Source: Aquatica leii
Lineage: Eukaryota; Arthropoda; Insecta; Coleoptera; Lampyridae
Assembly: GCA_035610365.1 (NCBI GenBank)
Contig: CM069432.1
Span: forward strand, 170,188,035-170,252,034
Reading direction: 5' to 3'
DNA length: 64,000 nt
Shown here: positions 1 to 12,294 of the stretch, in pieces
Layout of the letters: every line of letters begins with the position of its first letter
How positions within the stretch are numbered: the stretch's first letter is position 1
Program-made: the position numbers and the translations under genes
Notes under the pieces: model-generated
Database searches by the model: none
Seen by the model: the letters and a program-made list of their open reading frames with translations, nothing else
Told to the model about the DNA's origin: nothing

Positions 1-1381
1 ATTTAAATAATATATATTGTGTATTTTTTTAATTACAATTTATAACGATTCTAAGATTGATAGCCAATTGTTTTTAACAGACATTACAGACTTTCAAAAC
101 ATTAACCGATGCTGTCAAGAAAATTATTATATTATCTGACTTAAGACGATCTTTTAAACAAAATTCATTGCAGAATAATCGTAAAGTTTTACAAAACATG
201 TATTTGTAGAAAAGTTGTGGCTTTGTTATTTTCCCAAACTGGATGCAGTATACTGTAACCCTTATTGGTTGTTTATTACATTACACGATGACTTACAAAG
301 AAGAAAGATTAGAGATTAGAAAGATCTTTAAACATTAAAAAATTGTTCGAAAAGTGTCAGCACTGTAGTACTTTCCAAAGAGAATCTCGCGAAGAATATA
401 AAAGAAGTTTCTTGACACATGTAAATCATATGTTATGAATCAGGCATGGGGGCGTTGAGGTCATTCAATTTCTGTTACGTGCAAAAGCTGTTAAAACAAA
501 AATTGTTTGAATAAAAGTAACATAAAACAGATAATTGCTGGTGCTCAGTGAACATGGTCGTACGTTAAATTCTGAAATTCGCGAATGCTTCGAAAAACTT
601 GAAAATACAAAAGTAAATGTCAAAATCAAAAGGCGTCAGGAAGGTTTATAGCTGAAAAGGGTTTCTGGACTTTGCCAACCCAAAAGGCCGCTTCACTTCT
701 AATGAATACACTCTTAATGGAACTTACTTTATCAGAATATATTACAATATGTAATATTAAATTTATACAAACGCGGAGGCCGATAAAATTAAAGTTTTTT
801 TTACAAATTAACTATTTAACATTTATTAAATTCAAATAATTAAAAAAAATAATGACAATAATTACATGTTTTGAGATTGAATCACAAAAAAAAATAACAT
901 AAAAGAAAAATATTTAAAATATAAATTCGTTGATTAAAACTGAATTTACAAATTGTAACAAATCGGTTATGTATCTTTAAGTTAAATTAGAAACACTACA
1001 AACTAAACATTTAGTAAATTTAAACAACGAAATCATTAATGCTACTGTGCGTTGTAGTAATTTGCTGGATTTGTTTTGATGTATAAAAAAGACTGTAACA
1101 AATCGTCTTTAAAATAATTCAAACGACCGAGAAATTGTAACTGTCGTTAATTGAAAGTTCTATTAATGGAGCAAAAAACAAGCAGCAAATTTCATTTTGT
1201 TCGCGAAACAATTAAAAATTGGTTTTATACTGTCATTATAAATACTATAAATCGATTTCGTAGTTTCAGGTGGTGGGTTTTTGTTGGATGTAAGACTTTT
1301 CACAAAATATTGCCCAAAACTTCGAAGGGAAATAGCTCTGCAATGGTCCGTCGGAAGATGTTCTTTAAACCGCCATAAGGC
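1..1381. other. AT-rich sequence without recognised gene
   Basis: No coding region is recognised here. Short open frames at 1151-1378 (+) and 1163-1468 (-) overlap; the minus frame runs into the terminal repeat of the neighbouring foldback element, so its beginning is not host sequence. The part outside the repeat could be a decayed element, but I recognise no domain. Confidence 0.5.
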
Positions 1382-1389
1382 GAAATTGA
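1382..1389. repeat. Left target-site duplication of the foldback element
   Basis: GAAATTGA is repeated exactly at 6203-6210, directly outside the opposite terminus. Confidence 0.85.
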
Positions 1390-1555
1390 ACCACCCTGAA
1401 GTTGCATTTGAATTTGAAAAAACAAATGCATTTGAATTTGAAACTTGAAATGCGTTTGAATTATGCAATTTTTAAACATGTAGCAGTTATAAAAAATACT
1501 TCTCTCTCAATATAGTTTATACATTAATAATTTACCTAGTCGGACAAATAATCCA

Positions 1556-4500
1556 AGTGCCGTCAGAAGGTGACAATTAAAAAAAAATATTAATTTTGCT
1601 TAAAAAATGTACATCATGAAAACTTAAAATCGATTTTTTTTTAAAATACGGAACTGTAATAGCACAGATTTTTTATATGATGTAGGTGATGTCCTGTTCT
1701 AATAAACCTATATAATCATACAACCCTAAGTGCCGTCAGAGGGTGAGAATTTAAAAACAATATTAATTTTGCTTAAAAAATTTACATCATGAAAACTTAA
1801 AATCGATTTTTTTCAAAAATACGGAACTGTAATAGCACAGATTTTTTATATGATGTAGGTGATACCCTGTTCTAATAAACCTATATAGTCATACAACCCT
1901 AAGTGCCGTCAGAGGGTGACAATTAAAAAAAAATATTAATTTTGCTTAAAAAATTTACATCATGAAAACTTAAAATCGATTTTTTTCAAAAATACGGAAC
2001 TGTAATAGCACAGATTTTTTATATGATGTAGGTGATACCCTGCTCTAATAAACCTATATAGTCATACAACCTTAAGTGCCGTCAGAGGGTGACAATTAAA
2101 AAAAAATATTAATTTTGCTTAAAAAATTTACAACATGAAAATTTAAAATCGATTTTTTTCAAAAATACGGAACTGTAATAGCACAGATTTTTTATATGAT
2201 GTAGGTGATACCCTGTTCTAATAAACCTATATAGTCATACAACCCTAAGTGCCGTCAGAGGGTGACAATTAAAAAAAAATATTAATTTTGCTTAAAAAAT
2301 GTACATCATGAAAACTTAAAATCGATTTTTTTTTAAAATACGGAACTGTAATAGCACAGATTTTTTATATGATGTAGGTGATATCCTGTTCTAATAAACC
2401 TATATAATCATACAACCCTAAGTGCCGTCAGAGGGTGAGAATTTAAAAACAATAGTAAATTAGCTTAAAAAATTTACATCATGAAAACTTAAAATCGATT
2501 TTTTTCAAAAATACGGAACTGTAATAGCACAGATTTTTTATATGATGTAGGTGATACCCTGTTCTAATAAACCTATATAGTCATACAACCCTAAGTGCCG
2601 TCAGAGGGTGACAATTAAAAAAAAATATTAATTTTGCTTAAAAAATTTACATCATGAAAACTTAAAATCGATTTTTTTCAAAAATACGGAACTGTAATAG
2701 CACAGATTTTTTATATGATGTAGGTGATACCCTGTTCTAATAAACCTCTATAGTCATACAACCGTAAGTGCCGTCAGAGGGTGACAATTAAAAAAAGATA
2801 TTAATTTTGCTTACAAAATTTACAACATGAAAATTTAAAATCGATTTTTTTCAAAAATACGGAACTGTAATAGCACAGATTTTTTTATATGATGTAGGTG
2901 ATACCCTGTTCTCATAAACCTATATAGTCATACAACCTTAAGTGCCGTCAGAGGGTGACAATTAAAGAAAAATATTAATTTTGCTTAAAAAATTTACATC
3001 ATGAAAACTTAAAATCGATTTTTTTCAAAAATACGGAACTGTAATAGCACAGATTTTTTATATGATGTAGGTGATACCCTGCTCTAATAAACCTATATAG
3101 TCATATAACCCTAAGTGCCGTCAGAGGGTGACAATTAAAAAAAAATATTAATTTTGCTTAAAAAATTTACAACATGAAAATTTAAAATCGATTTTTTTCA
3201 AAAATACGGAACTGTAATAGCACAGATTTTTTATATGATGTAGGTGATACCCTGCTCTAATAAACCTATATAGTCATACAACCCTAAGTGCCGTCAGAAG
3301 GTGACAATTAAAAAAAAATATTAATTTTGCTTAAAAAATGTACATCATGAAAACTTAAAATTTTTTTTTTTTTTAAATACGGAACTGTAATAGCACAGAT
3401 TTTTATATGATGTAGGTGATATCCTGTTCTAATAAACCTATATAATCATACAACCCTAAGTGCCGTCAGAGGGTGAGAATTTAAAAACAATATTAATTTT
3501 GCTTAAAAAATTTACATCATGAAAACTTAAAATCGATTTTTTTCAAAAATACGGAACTGTAATAGCACAGATTTTTTATATGATGTAGGTGATACCCTGT
3601 TCTAATAAACCTATATAGTCATACAACGCTAAGTGCCGTCAGAGGGTGACAATTAAAAAAAAATATTAATTTTGCTTAAAAAATTTACAACATGAAAATT
3701 TAAAATCGATTTTTTTCAAAAATACGGAACTGTAATAGCACAGATTTTTTATATGATGTAGGTGATACCCTGTTCTCATAAACCTATATAGTCATACAAC
3801 CCTAAGTGCCGTCAGAGGGTGACAATTAAAAAAAAATATTAATTTTGCTTAAAAAATTTACATCATGAAAACTTAAAATCGATTTTTTTCAAAAATACGG
3901 AACTGTAATAGCACAGATTTTTTATATGATGTAGGTGATACCCTGTTCTCATAAACCTATATAGTCATACAACCCTAAGTGCCGTCAGAGGGTGACAATT
4001 AAAAAAAAATATTAATTTTGCTTAAAAAATTTACATCATGAAAACTTAAAATCGATTTTTTTTCAAAAATACGGAACTGTAATAGCACAGATTTTTTATA
4101 TGATGTAGGTGATACCCTGTTCTCATAAACCTATATAGTCATATAACCCTAAGTGCCGTCAGAGGGTGACAATTAAAAAAAAATATTAATTTTGCTTAAA
4201 AAATTTACAACATGAAAATTTAAAATCGATTTTTTTCAAAAATACGGAACTGTAATAGCACAGATTTTTTATATGATGTAGGTGATACCCTGCTCTAATA
4301 AACCTATATAGTCATACAACCCTAAGTGCCGTCAGAGGGTGACAATTAAAAAAAAATATTAATTTTGCTTAAAAAATGTACATCATGAAAACTTAAAATT
4401 TTTTTTTTTTTTAAATACGGAACTGTAATAGCACAGATTTTTATATGATGTAGGTGATATCCTGTTCTAATAAACCTATATAATCATACAACCCTAAGTG

Positions 4501-5313
4501 CCGTCAGAGGGTGAGAATTTAAAAACAATATTAATTTTGCTTAAAAAATTTACATCATGAAAACTTAAAATCGATTTTTTTCAAAAATACGGAACTGTAA
4601 TAGCACAGATTTTTTATATGATGTAGGTGATACCCTGTTCTAATAAACCTATACAGTCATACAACCCTAAGTGCCGTCAGAGGGTGACAATTAAAAAAAA
4701 ATATTAATTTTGCTTAAAAAATTTACAACATGAAAATTTAAAATCGATTTTTTTCAAAAATACGGAACTGTAATAGCACAGATTTTTTATATGATGTAGG
4801 TGATACCCTGTTCTCATAAACCTATATAGTCATACAACCCTAAGTGCCGTCAGAGGGTGACAATTAAAAAAAATTAATTTTGCTATAAAAATTTACATCA
4901 TGAAAACTTATCAATTTTTTTAAAAAATATAGAACTGTAATAGCACAGATTTTTTATATGATGTAGGTGATACCTTGTTCTAATAAACGTATATAGTCAT
5001 AAAACCCTAAGTGCTGTCAGAGGGTGATAATTCAGAAAAAATATTAATTTTGCTTAAAAAATTTACATCATGAAAACTTAAAATCGATTTTTTTTCAAAA
5101 ATACGGAACTGTAATAGCACAGATTTTTTATATGATGTAGGTGATACCCTGTTCTCATAAACCTATATAGTCATACAACCCTAAGTGCCGTCAGAGGGTG
5201 ACAATTAAAAAAAAATATTAATTTTGCTTAAAAAATTTACATCATGAAAACTTAAAATCGATTTTTTTTCAAAAATACGGAACTGTAATAGCACAGATTT
5301 TTTATATGATGTA
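1556..5313 (+). repeat. 173-bp satellite array, 22 direct units
   Basis: Units are marked by AGTGCCGTCAG starting at 1556, 1729, 1902, 2075, 2248, 2421, 2594, 2767, 2941, 3114, 3287, 3459, 3632, 3805, 3978, 4152, 4325, 4497, 4670, 4843, 5010 and 5184. Spacing is 172-174 bp except one unit of 167 bp at 4843. Most units differ at only a few positions. A variant with a GAGAATTTAAAAACAA start occurs at 1729, 2421, 3459 and 4497, and a variant with a long T-run at 3287 and 4325, giving a six-unit (1038-bp) higher-order period in the right part of the array. The last unit breaks off at about 5313, where the orientation flips. Confidence 0.95.
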
Positions 5314-6040
5314 TTGTTTTTAAATTCTCACCCTCTGACGGCACTTAGGGTTCTATGACTATATAGGTTTATTAGAACAAGGTATCACCTACATCATATA
5401 AAAAATCTGTGCTATTACAGTTTCGTATTTTTGAAAAAAATCGATTTTAAATTTTTATGATGTAAATTTTTTAATCAAAATTAATATTTTTTTTAATTGT
5501 CACCTTCTACCGGCACTTAGGGTTGTTTGACTATATAGGTTTATTAGAGCAGGGTATTACCTACATCATATAAAAAATCTGAGCTATTATAGTTACGTAT
5601 TTTTGAAAAAATCGATTTTAAGTTTTCATGATGTAAATTTTTTTAATAAAAATTCATATTTTTTTTTAATTGTCACCTTCTGACGGCACTTAGGGTTGTA
5701 TGACTAAATAAATTTATTAGAACAGGGTATTACCTACATCATATAAAAAATCTGTGCTATTACAGTTCCGTATTTTTGAAAAAAATCGATTTTAAGTTTT
5801 CATGATGTAAATTTTTTAAGCAAAATTAATATTGTTTTTAAATTCTCACCCTCTGACGGCACTTAGGGTTGTATGACTATATAGGTTTATTAGAACAGGG
5901 TATCACCTACATCATATAAAAAATCTGTGCTATTACAGTTCCGTATTTTTGAAAAAAATCAATTTTAAGTTTTCATGATGTACTTTTTTTAAGCAAAATT
6001 AATATTTTTTTTTAATTGTCACCTTCTGACGGCACTTGGA
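5314..6040 (-). repeat. Inverted arm of the 173-bp satellite, about four units
   Basis: From 5314 the same satellite runs in reverse complement, with unit boundaries near 5342, 5515, 5687, 5860 and 6033. The first reverse unit begins in the middle of the monomer, so the flip is not at a unit boundary. These units are more diverged than those in the direct array. Together with the direct array this gives a very asymmetric foldback: about 3.7 kb in one direction and 0.7 kb in the other. Confidence 0.93.
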
Positions 6041-6210
6041 TTATTTGACCGACTAGGTAAATTATTAATGTATAAACTATATTAAGAGAGAAGTATTTTT
6101 TATAACTGCTACATGTTTAAAAATTGCCTAATTCAAACGCATTTCAAGTTTCAAATTCAAATGCATTTGTTTTTTCAAATTCAAATGCAACTTCAGGGTG
6201 GTGAAATTGA

Positions 6211-6857
6211 ACTATAAGGCACAAAGTTGGCACTTACCAAAAAAATTCCTGGATACGTTAATTAAACTCGGGTACAAGTGAAATATCGAAACCGTAAAAC
6301 ATACGAACTAGGAAAATTTCAATAACTTAAATTTACACCGAACCCATTTCTAACTCTGGACATCACTACCATTTGAGTTTATTATTATTTTTCTATGCGT
6401 GATTTTGTCTAAAGTACTAAGTGAAGTAAGCTTAGCATCAAAATTATTACCAGCTAAAAATTTAGATCTGATACCAGCAACGGAATCTTTATAAACAACA
6501 ATAAAATATTTAACACAGTGTAGACAGTACGGCAAAAGAAAAAACAATAAAAATGAAGCTAAATTGAAAATCAATATAATAATAAATTAGTTTTTTATGA
6601 AAAAAAAATGTCAATAAACAGTTTAATCGTCACCGTTTTGATTAGGAAGATTACTTTCGCGCCATTGTGTTTATTATAGTTTTAGATGTAGTTTTAAACA
6701 ACTAACAGATTTGAAAAGTTCTTCATGATGATGTTCAAATAAGAAAAATCCAATAATTATGTATTTATTCTTAACACTAAAATTAATTATAAAATAAAGT
6801 CCAGTCTTCTATTTTTCTTGTTTGGGAATCTGTCTATTATTATGGAAACTTTTATAT
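6211..6857. other. AT-rich sequence without recognised gene
   Basis: Nothing recognisable beyond short open frames of random appearance. Confidence 0.45.
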
Positions 6858-8265
6858 TTAAGGCCCCCGTGAATATGTAGTAGGACAAGTCGTACTAGCC
6901 GTTCTTGATCCATTGTAGACCGAAGCCAGGTTTTCAATCGCTTTAATGAGGAAAAGCTCCGTTCAGCTAATGTCATGCTAACTGACAAGGTGTATGTGCA
7001 GACATTTTTTTATGTATGGAAACAAATCACCATCACACTTTTTAAAAGCAGACAAAGCTGTGTCTAAGTTTTCAGATGAATTTCTGTGCGTTACCTGCCA
7101 TAAATCTATTTCAGCTTTAGGTTTAGAATATATTATTTCATTAGAACCGTCATCAAATTTTGTGAGATACTCAGCTACATTTTTAAGATCTACATTTATC
7201 TCAGCTAAATTCTAGTTTATGCAAGTGGAAGGTATCACACAGTTCAGATTAAAATTGCTTAACGATTCGTCATCAAATCGGAAAGAAAATTCTGAAATAA
7301 TCTTCGGCACTGTTGATTTTTACGTTGCTCGTATTAGTCTGATGTTGATTTAAACAAGGGACTGATATTTGAATTCTTAATTTTTTGTGAATTTTTAATA
7401 CATTTTTGTATATATTATTAAAATATTCATCCGAATTTGCACGTCTTTCATGTAGAATCGCCGAAGTGTTGTGTATTACTGATTGATTGCGTAACACTTT
7501 CAATTGATCTTGTTTGCAAGATTTTGCTCAAATTAATTGTTAGTCCCAAGATGTCAGATAAACAGAAAATAGCAACAATAAAACTGGTGAAAGCTACTGC
7601 ATGTTTTAGACAATTAGCCTTTGAAGAATTTTCTCGTTCTATCCACATAGTAATTATCCTTTAGTAATTCAACAATATCTATTAAACTGGCTTGAAATAT
7701 CTCTATAGCGTCATGCCTTTTGACCCATCTTGTTTCACAGAGCGATTTGAGTTGGCCATCAATATTTTTCTTCAAGACGTAGTTTCTTTTTGCCGATGCT
7801 TTAAAAAATGGAGTAACTTCTCTGACTGTACCCTACTGCATTTCTGATTTCCTGTACGTTTGAGGTTTTTGAAATAAAAAGGTTTAAAGAATAACTGCGG
7901 CATGCACATTTTAAAGCACTTGATAATTCTTTAAGTTTGCCGACTGCTCCCCCAACATTAAATTGCAAGTATCTATACCAATCCCAACGCAATATTTAAG
8001 ATCTAAATTAATTTTTTTTTATAACAATTAATGAAGTTTCAGCCAATATTTTTCCTGTCAGCACAGGTTCCATAGTAATATCGTCATAATACTTTTTATG
8101 ACAATCGTACAAATAGCGTATAATTAGAGATCTGTGGTATCATCAAAAACAATACTAAAAAATGTAATTTTCTTGACCCTGAATAATATTTGTTTCAAAA
8201 TTTCCTCACCGCAGCATTGAATTATTTCATTCTGAGTTAAACCACTGATATATCAAACGTTAATT
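6858..8265 (-). pseudogene. hAT transposase relic (DUF4371 / ZMYM1-like type)
   Basis: Read on the minus strand, the segment keeps, in order, the landmarks of a DUF4371-type hAT transposase. Near 8240-8130 is a stretch reading NEIIQCCGEEILKQILF...FDDTTDL. Around 7920-7890 is the cysteine and SLNL motif of the RNase H-like core. Near 7800-7690 is SAKRNYVLKK, then CETRWVKRHDAIEIF. Near 7440-7290 is a segment ending in AEDYFRI. At 6950-6860 is the C-terminal dimerisation motif AERSFSSLKRLKTWLRST. The reading is split over several frames with in-frame stops, so the gene is dead. The N-terminal BED zinc finger was not found, and no TIRs were located. The element could have supplied transposase for the many hAT MITEs nearby, but their termini cannot be matched to it here. 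Confidence 0.85.
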
Positions 8266-8498
8266 TTTTAATTAGTACTGTTCTAATTAAATTTGCGCTG
8301 CGAGTTTTTTTTTATGACGAAATCAGACAAAACGTTTATGTTGCACAGGAAAGAATTCCTCAAAATTGAGAGATAAAAATTAAAATACACTTTTTAATTC
8401 ATGTGCATCATATTCATTTATTTATAAAAATTACATATGTTGTAAGATGCTTAGTTTTAATTTTTTTTTATCTTTACATTTTGCAAAGGTTTTATTTG

Positions 8499-9300
8499 TT
8501 AATTGTAATGTATAATTCTCACCCGCACAAATAACGATAAAAAGTAATCACAAGGAAAATTTTTACATGGCTGATAGTAATCCAATTGTACTAAATGCTG
8601 TTTTATGGATTTGCTTACATTTTTTAAGATTGCCAATGTTGGAAAGAGCTCGCAAAACTTTATTTCCATTTGGCTTACAAATTCATAAAAGTTTTTGAGA
8701 GGCATCATTAAATTACCAAACGTATCTTTATTTTTGTTATCATACGCTCTAAAGTGACTGTATAAAGTATCACTACTTAAATCACTAGTTTCTTTAGCGT
8801 AACTTAAACAAATATCACATGCATGCTTTTGAATGCATTATGCAAAATGAATTAATCAAATACAACGATGAACGCTCAGTTTTGTACTACATATACATTA
8901 TTATTAAATATGTACAAACCTAAATCTACATTCTGATTAAATAAGGTAGGAATTGCAGTCCTCTTAAGACGATTGTTAAGAAGACCTGAAAACATCGATG
9001 CCCCAAAATGCAGGCTACAGAGTCTGTAGTGTTCATAACATTTTTCAACGGTAAACTGTTCGACATCGTTTAATCCTGATTTGGTTATTCATTCTGAGCA
9101 ACTAAAACATTTTTTATTGAGTGTTTTGTAGCATTTTGTACATAAGTATAAATTAAATATAAATAAGTAGGACAATTTCTACAATAAATAAAAATAAGAC
9201 AATAATTGCTTACCGTTGTCGATCTTTAGGAAACCATTTCTTTTGGCATTATTTCCACATGTTGGTGCTATACAATAACTGTATCCACTATACGAATATG
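8499..9300 (-). pseudogene. P-type (THAP9-like) transposase relic, internally deleted
   Basis: On the minus strand the first part reads as a THAP zinc finger. An exon at about 9300-9214 contains C-x4-C (YSYCIAPTCGNN), followed by a GTAAGC donor, a short intron (about 9213-9101) ending in TTTTAG, and a second exon with LCSLHF and AIPTLF at about 9020-8935. Lower down, 8850-8499 reads as the C-terminal region of P-type transposases: ACDICLSYA, then GNLMMPLKNFYEFVSQME and a final FVRVRI segment. The central catalytic part between them is missing, so this is an internally deleted, non-functional copy. Spacing and order match P-element/THAP9 proteins. No TIRs were found. The assignment rests on motif recall, not on an alignment. 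Confidence 0.7.
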
Positions 9301-9399
9301 TAGGTATAATCAAAATGTTCATTAGAAACACAATAAACGAAGTATAAAATCAACAAAAGCGTTAATACGTAAACAATAGTTATTTACAAACCAAGTTCG

Positions 9400-9500
9400 G
9401 GAAGAAGTTTTTCCTACATGAGCGCATTTAAAGCACGAGCGAACGAAGTGAGGGAGTGCTTTAATAGCGCGAATGCTAGAATGATTTTCCCGCAAGAGGT
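9400..9500. repeat. GC-richer palindromic segment
   Basis: AAAGCACGAGCGAACG and GGAGTGCTTTAATAGCGCG form an imperfect inverted repeat around CGAACGAAGTGAGG, in an otherwise AT-rich background. A similar AAAGCACGAGC / CGTGCTTT arrangement occurs at 58440-58480. It is probably the end of a decayed DNA transposon; the family was not identified. Confidence 0.4.
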
Positions 9501-9850
9501 TTGTACATAATTTTTTGTAACAAGCAAATATTTCCTTTGATAAGCAGAAGCAATCATTTTATATTAATGTCAAATTTTGATATAGCCACCTTGATGAAAA
9601 GTGTAGAGTGCTATGAATTGACATTTGATGTCTAAAGTGTTCGTGCTGATCATATTTTGTATACTTTGGAATAACAATTTCCTGATTGGCTATACACGTA
9701 TGTAAAACTTCACTTCCCAGGCGGCGAGTACAAAAATAACATAATCTGTTTAAACCAGTGCGCATTATGCCACGAGTTGATCTGCGCCAGGTAAATTATT
9801 TTACAGAAATTTTATCCAGTGACACTGCTAATTTGTTTTCATACTGATGT

Positions 9851-10306
9851 TAGTGATAAGCGGTATCGTGATTTTTCAATAATGCTGTGAATCGTTACGG
9901 CGATTTTTTGATATCAGTGCTTTTAAAGCGTAACGTGATTACGACTTTCGCATGGCGTTCTCGAATAACGAAATTCAAATTAATAATCAAACCGTGCCCA
10001 ACAAATGTAGCGACATCGTGCAGTATCTGATCGCCGCTTCAATAGTCATATCATTACCGAAAATGAATACCTTGCAACCACCAACCAGTAAGCAGTGCAG
10101 ATCAAACATCAATCATTCTTCACGAATTCACGATTACACAACAAACACGAAATAACGATTTCACGGTAACATGACTAATGTGAAAAGTAACGACTTTGTA
10201 AAATCACTGATATTTTTACAAATATTTAAAATTGGTAACAAGCGTTCTTCGTGATTTGTTGGTATCAGTGAAAAAATCGCAGTTCGTGAAATATCGTTCA
10301 TCACTA
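9851..10306. mobile_element. hAT-type MITE (456 bp)
   Basis: It begins TAGTGATAAGCGGTAT and ends with a mirrored ATATCGTTCATCACTA. The interior shows further mirrored stretches with GATTTTTTGATATCAGTG on the left and TATCAGTGAAAAAATCG on the right. The flanks ACTGATGT and ACTGGTGG agree at 6 of 8 positions, which may be a decayed 8-bp duplication. It abuts a Ty3/gypsy integrase fragment on the right. A short open frame inside (9952-10155) has no recognisable domain. Confidence 0.65.
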
Positions 10307-10890
10307 ACTGGTGGTTGCGACAAGTGTTCTTTAGGTCCAATAATCAGGTAGAAAGAGTTAACAAGACCCTTACTCCTATGTTAGCTAAATTGTCAGACGG
10401 ATTAAGAGATTGGAGTAATGTTTTAGATCAGGTTGAGTTTTGTTTAAATAATGTCACAAACCGATTTACTGGGGAGACGCCAAAAGAACTTTTATTTGGT
10501 AGAAATCATAAGGGGTTTTTACCCGATTATTTAAGGAAACTTTTATAAAGTTTTGATAGCAGTGTAGACATTTCAGAAATACGGGATAAGGTTAGTAAGT
10601 CTGTTGAACTTTACCAACAGTAAAATAAAGAATATTATGACGAACGACGTAAGGCTCCCTATTTATAGAATGTCGGTGATCGTGTCATGATTACTAATAC
10701 AGACACAATACGTGGAGTTTCGAAAAAAATAATTCCTAAATTTAGAAGTCCATATTTAATAAAATCGGTTTTGGGAAATGAGTCACTGACATCAATGGGT
10801 TTCAAAATAGTCAAATTCCATATGATGGGGTAATTGAGGTATCCCGTTTGAGACCTTATCCTAAGTAAAAGTTTAATTGTCAAAATGGAC
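10307..10890 (+). mobile_element. Ty3/gypsy fossil: integrase fragment
   Basis: This plus-strand fragment covers the end of the integrase catalytic core (NNQVERVNKTLTPMLAKL, then WSNVLDQVEFCLNNV) and the C-terminal tail, with a strand-like stretch around GDRVMITN and the typical closing motif EVSRLRPYPK near 10840-10866. Only the 3' end of pol is present; gag, protease, reverse transcriptase and identifiable LTRs are absent. It is broken, with at least a few breaks, and looks old. Confidence 0.8.
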
Positions 10891-11267
10891 GAGTTGTAGG
10901 GAAATTTACTATGTAATTTTTAACACCTAACCCAAAAAAATGAAAGAATGTTTTTAAGATTTATAAAGGGTGGTTAGAAAACCTCGAACATCTTATTTTG
11001 TGTAAACTTTTGTAGAAAATCGTTGAATTGTTTATTATATTTAGAAGTTATTTCATTGGTAAGTGTTTAATTGTTGTGTTAATAACGAAATAAAATTTAA
11101 GTGTTTTTCTAATCGGATTTCTTATGCTGCACTTAATTTGCAGCGTACACAACTTTTTATGTTAACTTAAATCTGACAATATCGGCGTGTTATTGATTCT
11201 AATATTGTAACACAAAAATAATAAAAGCTAATTAAAATTGAGTACAATCGTTTTTATATTATTAATA
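10891..11267. other. AT-rich sequence without recognised gene
   Basis: May include untranslated sequence of the gypsy fragment; no LTR border could be defined. Confidence 0.35.
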
Positions 11268-11269
11268 TA

Positions 11270-11848
11270 CACTACCGGCCATAAATGAGGGATCACCGGT
11301 CCATCTATTCATTATTCTGTCTTTCTACCTGTTTTTATGATCGTAATAAAATAAAAACTTCTGTATTTGTAAACAATAATAAACTGTTAATTATAGAATT
11401 ATTGTATATTACAGAAGAAAACATTTCAAGTAAAACATAAAAAAAAAAAATCTTGTCGCAAGCAGTTTGTGGTCACAGCTGCTGTTTACATATTCTTTCA
11501 TAAATGTTTAGTTAAGTTGGTTTACACCATTTTATTACTGTAATAGCTATAATAATACATTATTTATGCCATTAGTATACTATTCCCTATATTAGCTACG
11601 AAATATTAGTCTACATTTAAAAATTGCGAAAGCAGGTGCTGAAACGTGCGTTCCGCGTGAAAATGATAAAAAAAATAGTTTAAAAAATCAATCATCCCAA
11701 AACGAACCGAACTAAGTCCGGGAACACGTCGCGTCACTTTACATAAAGAAAGTAATTCCTTGCGAAACTACGTTTCTTTTTAAATATACTTGCTGTATAG
11801 CAGTTTTGTGCAATTTTTGTAGTGATCCCTGACTTTTGGCCGGTAGTG
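11270..11848. mobile_element. Tc1-like MITE (579 bp) with TA duplication
   Basis: The left end CACTACCGGCCATAAATGAG and the right end, ending GGCCGGTAGTG, are inverted repeats of about 28 bp with a few mismatches. Both ends are flanked by TA (11268-11269 and 11849-11850), the duplication of the Tc1/mariner superfamily. The CTACCGGCC terminus resembles Tc1-type ends. No transposase frame remains, so it is non-autonomous. Confidence 0.85.
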
Positions 11849-12294
11849 TATGTAGTAAGTTAATGCAAATGTACTAAGTAGTAGTAGTAGCAAACGATGT
11901 AACATAATTATCGAAATAATATATATTGAAAACCACACGTTTGATAATTAGTGCTGGGCGATACGGAATTTTGTGTATCGAATATCGATACCCAATTTGT
12001 ATCGATACGTATCGATATATCGAAATATCGATACGTATCGAAATATCATACCCAATACGTATCTAAATATCAGTGTATCTGTGTAGCAGATTTTTTGAAA
12101 TCTAAGATAAAAATATACTTGTAATTTTAGAAAAAAGTTGTTGATTAAGGGCATTAGAAAGACAAATATACATATTGATACGTATCGAAATATCGATACG
12201 TATCGGAATATCGATACGTATGGATATTTTGATATATCGATACGAGCTTGTGGTTTGTATCGGCGTATCGATACGCCCGACATATCGATACGTA

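Larger units (their letters stand above)
1390..6202. mobile_element. Foldback-type DNA element filled with a 173-bp satellite
   Basis: The element starts with ACCACCCTGAAG and ends with its reverse complement. The ends form an inverted repeat of about 190 bp (1390-1578 against 6015-6202) with very few mismatches, which then continues into satellite arms of opposite orientation. It is flanked by a perfect 8-bp duplication, GAAATTGA (1382-1389 and 6203-6210). No transposase is present, so it is non-autonomous. An 8-bp duplication fits the hAT or P superfamilies, while the foldback architecture with tandem repeats inside the arms resembles Foldback or Tetris-like elements of flies; the terminal sequence does not let me choose. 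The near-identity of the two ends and of most satellite units suggests recent activity or homogenisation. Confidence 0.9.

Noticed and set aside
1556-6040. Regular repeats as a CRISPR array
   Set aside because: Units are contiguous 173-bp monomers without unique spacers, in eukaryotic transposon DNA.
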